Shown piece after piece: positions 8,351 through 16,139 of a DNA stretch of 63,688 nucleotides. The notes beneath the pieces are model-generated. The model did not search any database. It worked only from the letters and a program-made list of their open reading frames with translations, and was not told the DNA's origin. This DNA is from an uncultured Prevotellaceae bacterium. GTDB taxonomy: Bacteria > Bacteroidota > Bacteroidia > Bacteroidales > Bacteroidaceae. The translations under genes were made by a program, and so were the position numbers. Numbering within the stretch: the stretch's first letter is position 1; every line of letters starts with the position of its first letter. The stretch lies in assembly GCA_902768785.1 (NCBI GenBank), contig CACXMM010000045.1:1-63688 (forward strand), given 5' to 3'.

Positions 8351-9547
8351 CTATTCAAAAACTTGTCGTAATATGGCTTGTTTCAATGCGTCACACTCCT
8401 GAGAAATCTTGTCAAAGTTCTCTTGGAGGCGGTCAACCTTGGATTTGAGGGAGTCGAGAGTGGCAACGATGGATTGCTGCTCGGAGAGGGGGGGTAGAGA
8501 AATAGGCGCATTCTCTAACGCAGGTTTTAAAAAAGAACATATCTTACCTTCATGCACATAATCTAGTAAATACCAATGATAGTTATAAGACCTTAAATAA
8601 TATGAAACATACATCGGATTTTGCTTATGTTTTAGAATAAAACACGCATCATGTACAGCAGCAGGTTCATCTCCGAAATATGCAATGCCAACACCAATAT
8701 CCCAATTATTTTCCCCAGCCTGAACAACTACAACATCATTCTTCTCAGCAAAGCGCATTTTCTTTGCTAATTCGGGTTTAATACATCCTCTTGTTTTTGT
8801 CACTGATAGTCCATAATGGGTATAGATGTCACCATAATGAATACAAGGAACACCTTCTTCAACAATATCTGTTCTAACAAACCTTTTGCCACGTATTATT
8901 TCGCATATGTCACCCATTTTCTTCTCTTCCCACCCCTCTTTTGGTTCAAGCATTTCTTTGAGTGATGCTTGGAAGAAGGCTTTGGCTTCATTGAGGGCTT
9001 TTTCTGCATTAGCCTTCATCGCATCTATCTTAGCAAAAGCAGAGTCAAGATAATCAACAATGGATTGCTGCTCGGAGAGAGGAGGAGATGGTATCAACAT
9101 TGTTCCAAGCTTTTTCTGTGAAAGAGTTGGTATTGCGACACCACCTGCCATTTGTTTTATAGTGATTTGAGCTACTGGGGATTTTAAATAGTAACCAATA
9201 AAATTAGGTTCGCCTATTATTCCCTTTAATACGACGAACTGAGGATTAAGCGTTGCCTTATGTGGCAATTCTTTTACAACAGCACATTTCCCAATGGACG
9301 CAGTTTTTACAAGTACAACATCACCTTTTGTAAGCATTATCTCAGGTGATTCATTATACTTGTCCCAACTTATGTATGTACATTTTGAGAAATCAAGTTC
9401 TCCATTTGTTATATTCGAAGGGCTCAATGTTATTGCTCCATCATTGGGAGAATCAACCAAATCGGCTTTTGTATAACCTCTAAAGCCAATACGTCCAACA
9501 ATAGTGCAAATATCATCTAACTTCTTATATTCCCAACCCTCTTTCAT
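8351..9547 (-). CDS. hsdS: Type I restriction specificity subunit (HsdS)
   Basis: 398 aa with two target-recognition domains (about 1-150 and 205-350), each followed by a conserved helical region beginning PPLSEQQSIV (near residues 155 and 355). The central conserved region continues as a long helix that sets spacing between the half sites, ending in KEGWEEKKMGDIC, which restarts the pattern seen at the N-terminus (KEGWEYKKLDDIC). The two PPLSEQQSIV regions share a 19-bp identical DNA stretch (8470-8488 and 9061-9079) able to support domain shuffling. No invertase or second hsdS is visible. Start follows 2 bp after a DUF1016 remnant. Confidence 0.92.
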   Translation of the reverse strand: MKEGWEYKKLDDICTIVGRIGFRGYTKADLVDSPNDGAITLSPSNITNGELDFSKCTYISWDKYNESPEIMLTKGDVVLVKTASIGKCAVVKELPHKATLNPQFVVLKGIIGEPNFIGYYLKSPVAQITIKQMAGGVAIPTLSQKKLGTMLIPSPPLSEQQSIVDYLDSAFAKIDAMKANAEKALNEAKAFFQASLKEMLEPKEGWEEKKMGDICEIIRGKRFVRTDIVEEGVPCIHYGDIYTHYGLSVTKTRGCIKPELAKKMRFAEKNDVVVVQAGENNWDIGVGIAYFGDEPAAVHDACFILKHKQNPMYVSYYLRSYNYHWYLLDYVHEGKICSFLKPALENAPISLPPLSEQQSIVATLDSLKSKVDRLQENFDKISQECDALKQAILRQVFE

Positions 9548-9548
9548 T

Positions 9549-9824
9549 TCACATCCTCCTTAATTTCATTGTCAATTGTCGCGCCACTGATGCGACAATT
9601 TGTTTTCCGTACTCAGCACGCTTATTGTCAAGCACTTCCGTGTTTATTCGTTTCCCTATTTGCCAGTACATAATACTTAAAGCATAGTTGGCTATGGCAG
9701 CCAAGTGTCTTGCCACGCTGGTACGAGCATTCTCAATAACTGCAACGGCTCGTTGCAGTATTTCCTCATAATCGACAGAGATTGTCTCCGCAGCGGAGAC
9801 TATTTCGTTATTCTCTTCTTTCAT
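9549..9824 (-). pseudogene. Truncated DUF1016/YhcG N-terminal domain
   Basis: 91 codons matching the N-terminal part of YhcG-type proteins: VIENARTSVARHLAAIANYAL, MYWQIGKRINTEVL and RAEYGKQIVASVARQL are the conserved core. The frame then ends in TMKLRRM and the nuclease half is missing. The breakpoint coincides with a period-7 ATTGTCA tract (9568-9580). Intact type I loci in related bacteria often carry a full-length member between hsdM and hsdS, so this is most likely a deletion remnant, though a small protein could still be made. Its start overlaps the hsdM stop by 4 bp. Confidence 0.7.
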
Positions 9825-11214
9825 TTCACCATCTCCATGATTTCGTTAATAAGCGTCTGATTCTCCTGCCCAAGGGCAAGGATGGTCTCTGCAATCTCGC
9901 CGGGTGTGCGCTCATCTACTTTCTCAACCTTATTGGGATTCTTCACGCTGAGGTCGCAACTGTCGTCGAGGGTGCTGACTTCAAGCGTCCACGAATGTTC
10001 GCTTTCTGCTTGCGTCTTCTGCAAAGTAAGGAACTCCTGCATATCAGCCTCAGTCAGTGGCTGCGTCTTGGTGAAGTGCTTATCTACCTGATAGTACCAA
10101 ATCTTCTCTGTTGGCTCGCCCTTGGTAAAGAACAAGACAACGGTCTTTACACCTGCACCAGTGAACACACCAGAAGGAAGGTCGAGGATGGTATGTAGGT
10201 TACAGTTCTCCAACAGCATCTTTCTGATGGCACTTGCGTCGCCATTGCTCAGGAAGGTATTCTTGATGACTATAAAGTGCGAATCTCAAAGTTCTGTAAC
10301 ACCTCGCCACGCTCGTTGCCACCAAAGGGAGGATTGGCAAGGATGACATTCTTGCGGTCGCTCTCCTGAATCTGACTGAGGTTCATCGCAAGGGTGTTAC
10401 CATGCGTGATGTTGGGGGCAGAAACGCCGTGGAATATCATATTCATCGTGGCAATGATATAGGGCAAGCCTTTCTTCTCCTTACCATAGAAGGTCTCTTT
10501 CTGCAAGATCTCATGATCCTTCACACTCTTGATCTTGTCTTTCATGTATAGGAAGGCTTCGCAGAGGAAACCAGCAGAACCGCAAGCAGGGTCATAGACC
10601 GTCTCGCCAATCTTGGGGTCAACCACTTTGATGATGCTGCGAATCAGGGGGCGAGGCGTGTAATACTCACCACCATTGCGGCCTGCATTACCCATACGCT
10701 GGATATTGCTTTCATAAAGCACCGTCATTTCGTGCTTGTCCTCAGCACTCTGGAAGTGGAGTTCATCAATCATGTTGATAATCTCACGCATATTGAAGCC
10801 CGAGCGAATCTTGTTGTGCAGCTCGCCAAAGATTTCGCCTATCTTATATTCAAGACTATCTGTCTGAGTAGCCGTATTCTGGAAGTCTTTGAGGTATGGG
10901 AAAAGTTTCTGGTCGACAAACTCCACCAGGTCGTCGCCACTCATGGCGTTGACGGTATCCAGAACCATCTTGCCCGTCTGCGGGTCGCGCTTCTTAGGCG
11001 TTGCCCACTGACTCCAACGATAGAAGCCCGAGACGAGTCGCTTGTAAGTCTTGCCGTCAAGTTCTGCCTCTTCCTCACGTTCCGTCTCCAGATCATCGAG
11101 GTATTTCAGGAAAAGCATCCATGATTTCTGCTCCAGATAATCCAACTCACTACCGCATCCCTGTTCCTTCCAGAGAATCTGGTCTATAGCCTTGAATGTA
11201 TTTTCGTATTTCAT
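9821..11214 (-). pseudogene. hsdM: Type I DNA methyltransferase M subunit gene, interrupted
   Basis: The 5' part (10270-11214, 314 codons) has the HsdM N-terminal helical domain, SAM motif I DPACGSAGFL and catalytic motif IV NPPFGG, then stops after QNFEIRTL. The remainder resumes in another frame as VIKNTFLSNGDASAIRKM and goes to 9821 (CNLHTILDLPSGVFTGAGVKTVVLFFTKG). Comparison with the family shows about 22 residues (the SETA-LFLQHFIK-GGRAGI region) are missing between the halves, so the lesion is a deletion of roughly 65 bp with frameshift rather than a single-base slip. If real, modification is lost and the complex cannot target DNA. Assembly error is the alternative. Confidence 0.85.
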
Positions 11215-11240
11215 AATTTTCTGTTTATACGCCTATGATG

Positions 11241-11399
11241 TCAGTACCAGCTAAGCTTTGACACATCCGGCTTGTCAAAAGACCATAATGCCTTGTTGCA
11301 TTCCTCCACCAAGTCTTCAATGGTGAATTCTCTATATCTATTCCTGAAACACTTGTTCAGGACTTGATATCATAACAGCACTTGTTTATCAACAGGCAT
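11241..11399 (-). pseudogene. Short relic or leader frame upstream of hsdM
   Basis: ATG at 11399 opens MPVDKQVLL, then an in-frame TGA (11370-11372), then 42 codons without stop containing RNRYREFTIEDLVEECNKAL and SFDKPDVSKLSWY, ending at 11241. The codons look protein-like, and it sits between the hsd -7 box and hsdM. I do not recognise it; it may be a decayed small gene of the restriction operon. Confidence 0.35.
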
Positions 11400-11426
11400 T
11401 GGATAATTCATTTACATTAGTAAATG

Positions 11427-11434
11427 CAAAGATA
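11427..11434 (-). promoter_or_regulatory. -7 box of the hsd operon promoter
   Basis: TATCTTTG on the minus strand, followed by TGC as in other Bacteroidales promoters. No good TTTG lies at the usual 19-21 bp upstream, though one lies 12 bp upstream. It is the only candidate before hsdM, giving a leader of about 200 nt. Confidence 0.45.
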
Positions 11435-11551
11435 CAACTTTTTCAGCAAATATGGAATTCAATAGATGTTATTTTTTCAACAACAAACAAAACCTTTCCC
11501 CAAAGGAGGGGAATGCCATGCGGTATGAAACATCATAGAATTGCGATGAAA

Positions 11552-11661
11552 GTAAAGGTTAATTACAGTGAAAGCAAAGGTTAATTACAGTGAAAGTAAA
11601 GGTTACTTAATGTTTACGTAGGGGCTACTTGCGATGAAAGTAAAGGCTTTCGACTAATAAA
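11552..11661 (-). repeat. 22-bp direct repeat array A2 (locus 2)
   Basis: Units begin (plus-strand view) with GTAAAGG or a variant at 11552, 11574, 11596, 11618 and 11640: an exact 22-bp period. Read on the minus strand the unit is TTTCACTGTAATTAACCTTT, plainly related to A1, but all units share AACCTTTAC where A1 has AGACTCTAC, so the array is homogenised locally. Orientation is opposite to A1. Confidence 0.9.
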
Positions 11662-11666
11662 AGCAG

Positions 11667-11853
11667 AAAAGTGCCTTCACGCCTTCACAAGATTGCAACT
11701 TATTGATAATGAGATGATTTCGTGTGAAGGCACCTTCACATGCCTTCACACTATTTGAGGAGATGATGATGTGAAGGCGCGTGAAGGTGCCTTCACGCAT
11801 AAATGGTTTATAATCAATGCTTTGTAAGAACGTGAAGGCGTGAAGGCACTTTT
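11667..11853 (+). repeat. Nested palindrome B2 built of GTGAAGGC motifs
   Basis: Outer arms 11667-11688 and 11832-11853 are perfectly complementary over 22 bp. Smaller GTGAAGGC/GCCTTCAC inverted pairs are nested inside (about 11719-11750 and 11770-11800). Same plan as B1 but with GGC in place of GGT. A 104-residue open frame on the minus strand (11654-11968) is a by-product. Confidence 0.88.
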
Positions 11854-11895
11854 TAACTTTAATGGGAGTGAATTTTTCCTCAAGAAGAAAGTAGA

Positions 11896-12247
11896 AATTC
11901 AACTTCACAACTTCACAGTAATACAAGTTGTTGATAATAAGAGTGTTCTGTGTGAAGTTTAACTTCACCCAACTTCACATACCTGTCTTCAAAAACTACT
12001 ATACTTACTCATCGTAAACAATATACTTACTCATCGCAATCATAGTACTTAGCTTCTGAAAACATTGTTCTAAGCATTTGAAAACGCCGTTTCCAGTTAC
12101 AAAAACAACGTTTTCAGAGGATAAAAACAACGTTTTCAGAGGATAAAAACAATGTTTCCAGAATGTGAAGTTGCGTGAAGTTAAACTTCACACGGAACAC
12201 ATTGTCTTCCAATAGCTTACAAGCCTGTGAAGTTGTGAAGTTGAATT
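11896..12247 (+). repeat. Palindrome B2' (GTGAAGTT type) enclosing arrays D2 and C2
   Basis: Outer arms 11896-11918 and 12225-12247 are perfectly complementary over 23 bp, 306 bp apart. Inner pairs of TGTGAAGTTTAACTTCAC type lie at about 11949-11968 and 12165-12192. The motif is GTGAAGTT rather than GTGAAGGC, so the two adjacent palindromes B2 and B2' have diverged in step along both arms. Confidence 0.88.
12001..12162 (+). repeat. 22-bp direct repeat arrays D2 and C2 (locus 2)
   Basis: D2: ATACTTACTCATCG at 12001 and 12023 with a degenerate third copy near 12045. C2 follows in phase: AAAAC of each unit starts at 12059, 12081, 12102, 12124 and 12146 (spacings 22, 21, 22, 22), with units such as AAAAACAACGTTTTCAGAGG. 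Each C unit is a short imperfect palindrome AAAAC-nn-GTTTT. Confidence 0.88.
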
Positions 12248-12323
12248 ACAAAAATGCTTGGTTGTTTTGATAATTCCAAAAAAATGTGTATTTTCGCAGC
12301 CATATCAACAAATAATAGATTTG

Positions 12324-12704
12324 ATGTATTCTAAGAAATTAAAAGTATGGATGCTCTTTGTCATCCTTATCAGTGGAATCACGTTTGTCTCTTGCTCAAA
12401 AGATGATGACTTCATTAATCCACAAGCTCGTCTGAACCGGGGCATGGAGGATGCCGCTTACGACTATACGGGTATGACAGATGTCCAAATCTTCAATTCC
12501 GACTATAAGGACTATGATATTAACGGGCATTTAATCGGTATCGGATGCATTAAATGTAAACAGACTGAGATAGAGAACTTCATCGACCGTATGCTGGCCG
12601 TCATGCCCGAGGTTATCATTGAGAATAAGCGAGACATGCTTTTTGCAATGGTGAATATTCTTGTGCCCAACGCAGGAGAAGACAAAGAAATAAAGCTTCT
12701 CTGA
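12324..12704 (+). CDS. Small lipoprotein of unknown function, C-terminus probably frameshifted
   Basis: 127 aa from ATG 12324. Signal peptide MYSKKLKVWMLFVILISGITFVSC with lipobox FVSC (Cys about residue 24) and the charged SKDDD after it. The mature part has GIGCIKCKQ and a helical IENFIDRMLAVMPE. The frame stops at 12704, but the next frame continues without break as SFSEKNMSRKQLVPLITELRW to a TAG at 12757-12759, only 3 bp before the neighbouring convergent gene. I infer that a one-base change near 12690 removed the natural last ~20 residues. Function is unknown. Confidence 0.65.
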   Translation: MYSKKLKVWMLFVILISGITFVSCSKDDDFINPQARLNRGMEDAAYDYTGMTDVQIFNSDYKDYDINGHLIGIGCIKCKQTEIENFIDRMLAVMPEVIIENKRDMLFAMVNILVPNAGEDKEIKLL

Positions 12705-12762
12705 AAAGAACATGTCACGCAAGCAGTTGGTACCGCTCATCACCGAATTAAGATGGTAGCAA

Positions 12763-13761
12763 CTACAAATCGAAGTCAAGATTCGCTACGGTAACGGTCT
12801 TGAACCAGTCTTTCAGATAGCCGCGGTACTGGTCTTGCGAGTCAGCCACGAGCAGCAGCAGGATGCGTCCGTCCTTGAGCCGCGGTCCCACGCAGATTCC
12901 CTCGTAGTTGGCGAAGCTGCGGGCAGTGAGGTTCATCTTGGTACGGAACTCCGTGATGAGCTGTTTCTGCAGCACGTCACCCGCCTGTTGCTTGGCAGGG
13001 TTCACGACATAGAGCTTGACATGTACGAAGGAACCGATATTTTTGCGTGACTGGAAAATCTCACGCTCCAAGACTACGATCTGGCCATTGTCGAGAGCAG
13101 CCAGTCCGCTCACACCCAGCAAGCTCTTCCCATCCGTACCTTTCACTTCAGATGAGTCGGACATGTACCAATACTGCTCACGCGGTTGCAGGTCATCGGA
13201 GAAACTCTGTAAACGCAGTCGGTTGGGGATCTTCTTCGAGATACTGGGTTTCTCGCCATCCACCTTCAAGGTATTCTCCGTCGTCGTCCAGAAGCGGTGG
13301 GTCGTGGCATTATACGTCAGTGCCTCAAAACCGCTGTTGCCATGTGTGTTATTGAAGACAGGTGGGATATTCAGTTGGCGCCCCGTCAGCTGTCCGTCAA
13401 GACGATATTCCAGGATGTGTCCGTCGGCCTCACCACTCACAAACACGGTATTGCTCTGTGGGACATAGCAGATACCCTCCTCATCGCGGTTAGGCTGGTG
13501 ACTGGTAACGAACGAGTCTGCACGCACCTCCTTGATATCACCTGTGACGGAATCCGTCAGGATCGTCATCAGATGGAAACCAGCCAATCGCGCCTTATCA
13601 TTAGCCACGGCATAGCGGTCACCCCCCAGCCAGGTGATACCACTGTAGTTCCCAGCGGGCACTGTTTTGGAGAAATGGCGCTGCTTGTTAAGGGTTGTCT
13701 GTTGCGCTGTGATCTGCAAGGCAGCTGTCAGCAGCAGTAGCGATAAGATCGTTTTTTTCAT
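12763..13761 (-). CDS. Secreted esterase-like protein of the phytase-associated family
   Basis: 332 aa from the ATG at 13761 (signal peptide MKKTILSLLLLTAALQITAQ); a longer start at 13821 is unlikely. The body fits the 'esterase-like activity of phytase' beta-propeller family: SGITWLGGDRYAVANDK, DEEGICYVPQ, GFEALTYN, SGLAALDNGQIVVLERE, NYEGICVGPRLKDGRILLLLVADSQ. The substrate is unknown; family members are secreted or periplasmic. It is a single gene, convergent with the small lipoprotein. Confidence 0.82.
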   Translation of the reverse strand: MKKTILSLLLLTAALQITAQQTTLNKQRHFSKTVPAGNYSGITWLGGDRYAVANDKARLAGFHLMTILTDSVTGDIKEVRADSFVTSHQPNRDEEGICYVPQSNTVFVSGEADGHILEYRLDGQLTGRQLNIPPVFNNTHGNSGFEALTYNATTHRFWTTTENTLKVDGEKPSISKKIPNRLRLQSFSDDLQPREQYWYMSDSSEVKGTDGKSLLGVSGLAALDNGQIVVLEREIFQSRKNIGSFVHVKLYVVNPAKQQAGDVLQKQLITEFRTKMNLTARSFANYEGICVGPRLKDGRILLLLVADSQDQYRGYLKDWFKTVTVANLDFDL

Positions 13762-13860
13762 GAGGCGATTTTCATTTGTGCAAAGATACAACTTTTTCCG
13801 ATTATAATGGCATGGTTCCAATAATTACGAGAGATAGAAGATGAAAAAGCGATGCATACA

Positions 13861-13894
13861 AAAAATCCCGAATACGGAGTCCGTACCCGGGATT
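13861..13894 (-). terminator. Terminator of rpsF-rpsR-rplI
   Basis: Stem AATCCCG/CGGGATT and TACGG/CCGTA around a 3-nt loop (13864-13894), with a TTTTT tract following on the minus strand. Lies about 30 bp beyond the rplI stop. Confidence 0.8.
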
Positions 13895-13925
13895 CTATCG
13901 ATTGTGCTTTACAGCGCAAAGTGTC

Positions 13926-14471
13926 TTACTCAGCAGCGGGAGCCTCCTCCTCAAAAACAGGAGCCTCTTCTACGGGTGCTTCCTCAACAGCGGGAGCCTC
14001 CTCAACAGGAGCAGCCTCCTCAGCGGGAGCATTCTCGGCAACCACCTTAACAGGAACCTTCACCTCAACCTCCTTGTGGAAGTGAACAGTAGCCTCGTAG
14101 TCACCCACCTTCTTTGCCTCATGCATGGTGATGATCTTGCGTTCGATCTCGATGCCCTTTGCCTTCAGAGCCTCAGCCACCTGGGCAGCACCTACGCTAC
14201 CGTAGGTAACACCTGTGGCAGACACCTTGGCGGCAATCTCCAGAGCCACGCCCTCGAGAGCCTTGGCACGCTCCTCAGCAGCGGCCTTGATGGCAGCGAG
14301 CTTATGAGCCTGCTGACGAAGATTCTCTGCGAGTATCTTCTTTGCAGAAGGAGAAGCGATCACACCCTTTCCTGTAGGAATCAGATAGTTACGGCCATAG
14401 CCGTTCTTCACGTTTACGATATCGTTCTTGTATCCCAAGCCGATAACATCTTCTTTCAGTATAATTTCCAT
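13926..14471 (-). CDS. rplI: 50S ribosomal protein bL9 with an acidic C-terminal extension
   Basis: 181 aa against about 148 for the family. Normal L9 body: MEIILKEDVIGLGYKNDIVNVKNGYGRNYLIPTGKG-type rRNA-binding N-domain, long connecting helix, C-domain ending EVEVKVPVKVV. The last ~33 residues are low-complexity A/E/P/V repeats (EEAPVEEAP and variants), which would be flexible and strongly acidic on the ribosome surface. Third gene of the classic rpsF-rpsR-rplI operon, 19 bp after rpsR. Confidence 0.97.
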   Translation of the reverse strand: MEIILKEDVIGLGYKNDIVNVKNGYGRNYLIPTGKGVIASPSAKKILAENLRQQAHKLAAIKAAAEERAKALEGVALEIAAKVSATGVTYGSVGAAQVAEALKAKGIEIERKIITMHEAKKVGDYEATVHFHKEVEVKVPVKVVAENAPAEEAAPVEEAPAVEEAPVEEAPVFEEEAPAAE

Positions 14472-14490
14472 TATGCAATCCTCCTTTTAA

Positions 14491-14757
14491 TTATTTCATC
14501 ATGTCAGTTACATAAGGAAGCAGTGCGATCTGGCGGGCACGCTTTACAGCCTGAGCCACACGGCGCTGATACTTCAGAGATGTTCCAGTGATACGACGGG
14601 GAAGAATCTTACCCTGCTCGTTGAGGAACTTCTTGAGGAACTCAGGATCCTTGTAGTCGATATACTTGATACCACTCTTCTTGAAGCGGCAATACTTCTT
14701 CTTCTTAGTGTCGATAGAAGGAGCAGTGAGATAACGGATTTCTGATTGTTCTGCCAT
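14491..14757 (-). CDS. rpsR: 30S ribosomal protein bS18
   Basis: 88 aa, normal length. Conserved segments [43 protein letters not shown] and ALLPYVTD are present. It binds 16S rRNA at the platform together with bS6. The gene lies 3 bp after rpsF. Confidence 0.98.
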   Translation of the reverse strand: MAEQSEIRYLTAPSIDTKKKKYCRFKKSGIKYIDYKDPEFLKKFLNEQGKILPRRITGTSLKYQRRVAQAVKRARQIALLPYVTDMMK

Positions 14758-14760
14758 GGT

Positions 14761-15105
14761 TTATGCCTCCTCTTTTTTAGAAAGTTTGTTACGACGCTTC
14801 TCAGCATACTGTGCAGCATACTTGTCAAGCTTCACTGTCATAAAGCGGATCACCTTCTCATCACGACGGTATCCAGTCTCGAGAGTGTTAATAACTGACG
14901 GCTCAGCCTTGAACTCTAACAGGCAGTAGAAACCTGTTGACTTCTTCTCAATTGCATAAGCCATCTTCTTCAGTCCCCAGGTCTCTTCGTTCACAATCTC
15001 TGCACCCTTATCGGTGAGGATCTTCTTGAATTTAGCGACCGTTTCCTTCATCTGTTCATCAGACAAAACGGGAGTCAAAATGAAAACGGTTTCGTATTGA
15101 TTCAT
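14761..15105 (-). CDS. rpsF: 30S ribosomal protein bS6
   Basis: 114 aa. Conserved [17 protein letters not shown], the central loop [22 protein letters not shown] and [18 protein letters not shown]. First gene of the rpsF-rpsR-rplI operon. A TACCTTTG -7 box on the minus strand (15151-15158) lies about 45 bp upstream and is the likely promoter. Confidence 0.98.
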   Translation of the reverse strand: MNQYETVFILTPVLSDEQMKETVAKFKKILTDKGAEIVNEETWGLKKMAYAIEKKSTGFYCLLEFKAEPSVINTLETGYRRDEKVIRFMTVKLDKYAAQYAEKRRNKLSKKEEA

Positions 15106-15217
15106 ACTAATTAAAATGATAAAAAATAATTATTTTGCTTAAAGCGGGTGCAAAGGTACTAATTTTCTTTGAACTTCGGCCCTTGAACTCAGAACTTTAC
15201 GAGTAGTTTAACGGTTT

Positions 15218-15403
15218 TTAATACTTCCCCTGCCTTTTTATCAGTCTGACATGCACGACAATACCCAGAATGATCAGGAACAGGGAGAGGAGGAGCACAC
15301 TGTTATAGCGTGTCCATCCGGTGAGAAAGCTCACAAGCAAAAGGATGGCACCGGTGAACACCAGCGCCATTCCTCCATGTTGTTGTAAGAACCTCTTCAT
15401 CAC
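15218..15403 (-). CDS. Small two-helix membrane protein downstream of rprY
   Basis: 61 aa with two hydrophobic segments (about 12-30 and 34-53) and a basic tail (RLIKRQGKY). Its ATG overlaps the rprY stop (ATGA, 15400-15403), so it is translationally coupled to the response regulator. No family recognised. It may be an inner-membrane partner of the RprXY system; that is inference from position only. Confidence 0.65.
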   Translation of the reverse strand: MMKRFLQQHGGMALVFTGAILLLVSFLTGWTRYNSVLLLSLFLIILGIVVHVRLIKRQGKY

Positions 15404-16098
15404 TCTGCCTCCGGCGTGATGAGCTTATAACCCTTGCCATGGATGTTGATGATCTCGATCTGATCATCCTCTTTCAGATGCTTGCGCAACTTGGTGATAT
15501 ACACATCCATAGAACGTGCGTTGAAGTAATTGTCATCGATCCAGATGGTCTTCAGCGCGAAGTCACGCTGCAGGATCTCGTTGGCATGACTGCAGAGCAG
15601 GGCCAGCAGTTCGTTCTCCTTGGTGGTGAGCTTCGTCTGTTTGTCATCGATGGTAAGCAACTGCTTCTGGGTATCGAAGGTGAAGCGTCCGATATGATAC
15701 ACGGTGCTCTCCTTGTTCTTCTTTCCACGAACACGGCGAAGGATGGCCTCAATACGGAACACGAGCTCCTCCATGGAGAAGGGTTTGGTGATATAGTCAT
15801 CGGCACCGAGCTTGAAGCCCTCGAGGATATCCTCTTTGAGCGTCTTGGCGGTAAGGAAGATGATTGGCATCTCAGCGTTAGCCTGGCGGATTTCCTGGGC
15901 GAGTGTGAAACCGTCTTTCTTCGGCATCATCACGTCAAGCACGCAGATGTCAAACTTTGTCTTCAGGAAGGCTTTGTATCCTGCCTCGCCGTCAACACAC
16001 AGCTCAGCATTGTAGCCTTTTGCCTGCAAGTACTCGCGAAGCAGCATACCGAGGTTCTCGTCGTCTTCGCACAATAAGATTTTCAACTGATCGTCCAT
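15400..16098 (-). CDS. rprY: OmpR-family response regulator RprY
   Basis: 232 aa. Receiver domain with D12/D13, phosphoacceptor D55 (CVLDVMMP) and K105 (YITKPF); winged-helix DNA-binding domain with LTTKENELLALL and the recognition segment NARSMDVYITKLRKHL. Closely fits the RprY regulator of Bacteroidales, linked to envelope and oxidative stress in relatives. It follows its kinase gene rprX by 41 bp and overlaps a small membrane-protein gene at its end. Confidence 0.93.
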   Translation of the reverse strand: MDDQLKILLCEDDENLGMLLREYLQAKGYNAELCVDGEAGYKAFLKTKFDICVLDVMMPKKDGFTLAQEIRQANAEMPIIFLTAKTLKEDILEGFKLGADDYITKPFSMEELVFRIEAILRRVRGKKNKESTVYHIGRFTFDTQKQLLTIDDKQTKLTTKENELLALLCSHANEILQRDFALKTIWIDDNYFNARSMDVYITKLRKHLKEDDQIEIINIHGKGYKLITPEAE

Positions 16099-16139
16099 AG
16101 TCTTTACTGTTTAAATAGTGAATATTCTTTTATTGATTA

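Noticed and set aside
9549-9824. Complete small gene with its own function
   Set aside because: It stops in the middle of a well-known two-domain family, at a heptamer tract. Most likely a remnant, though not proven.
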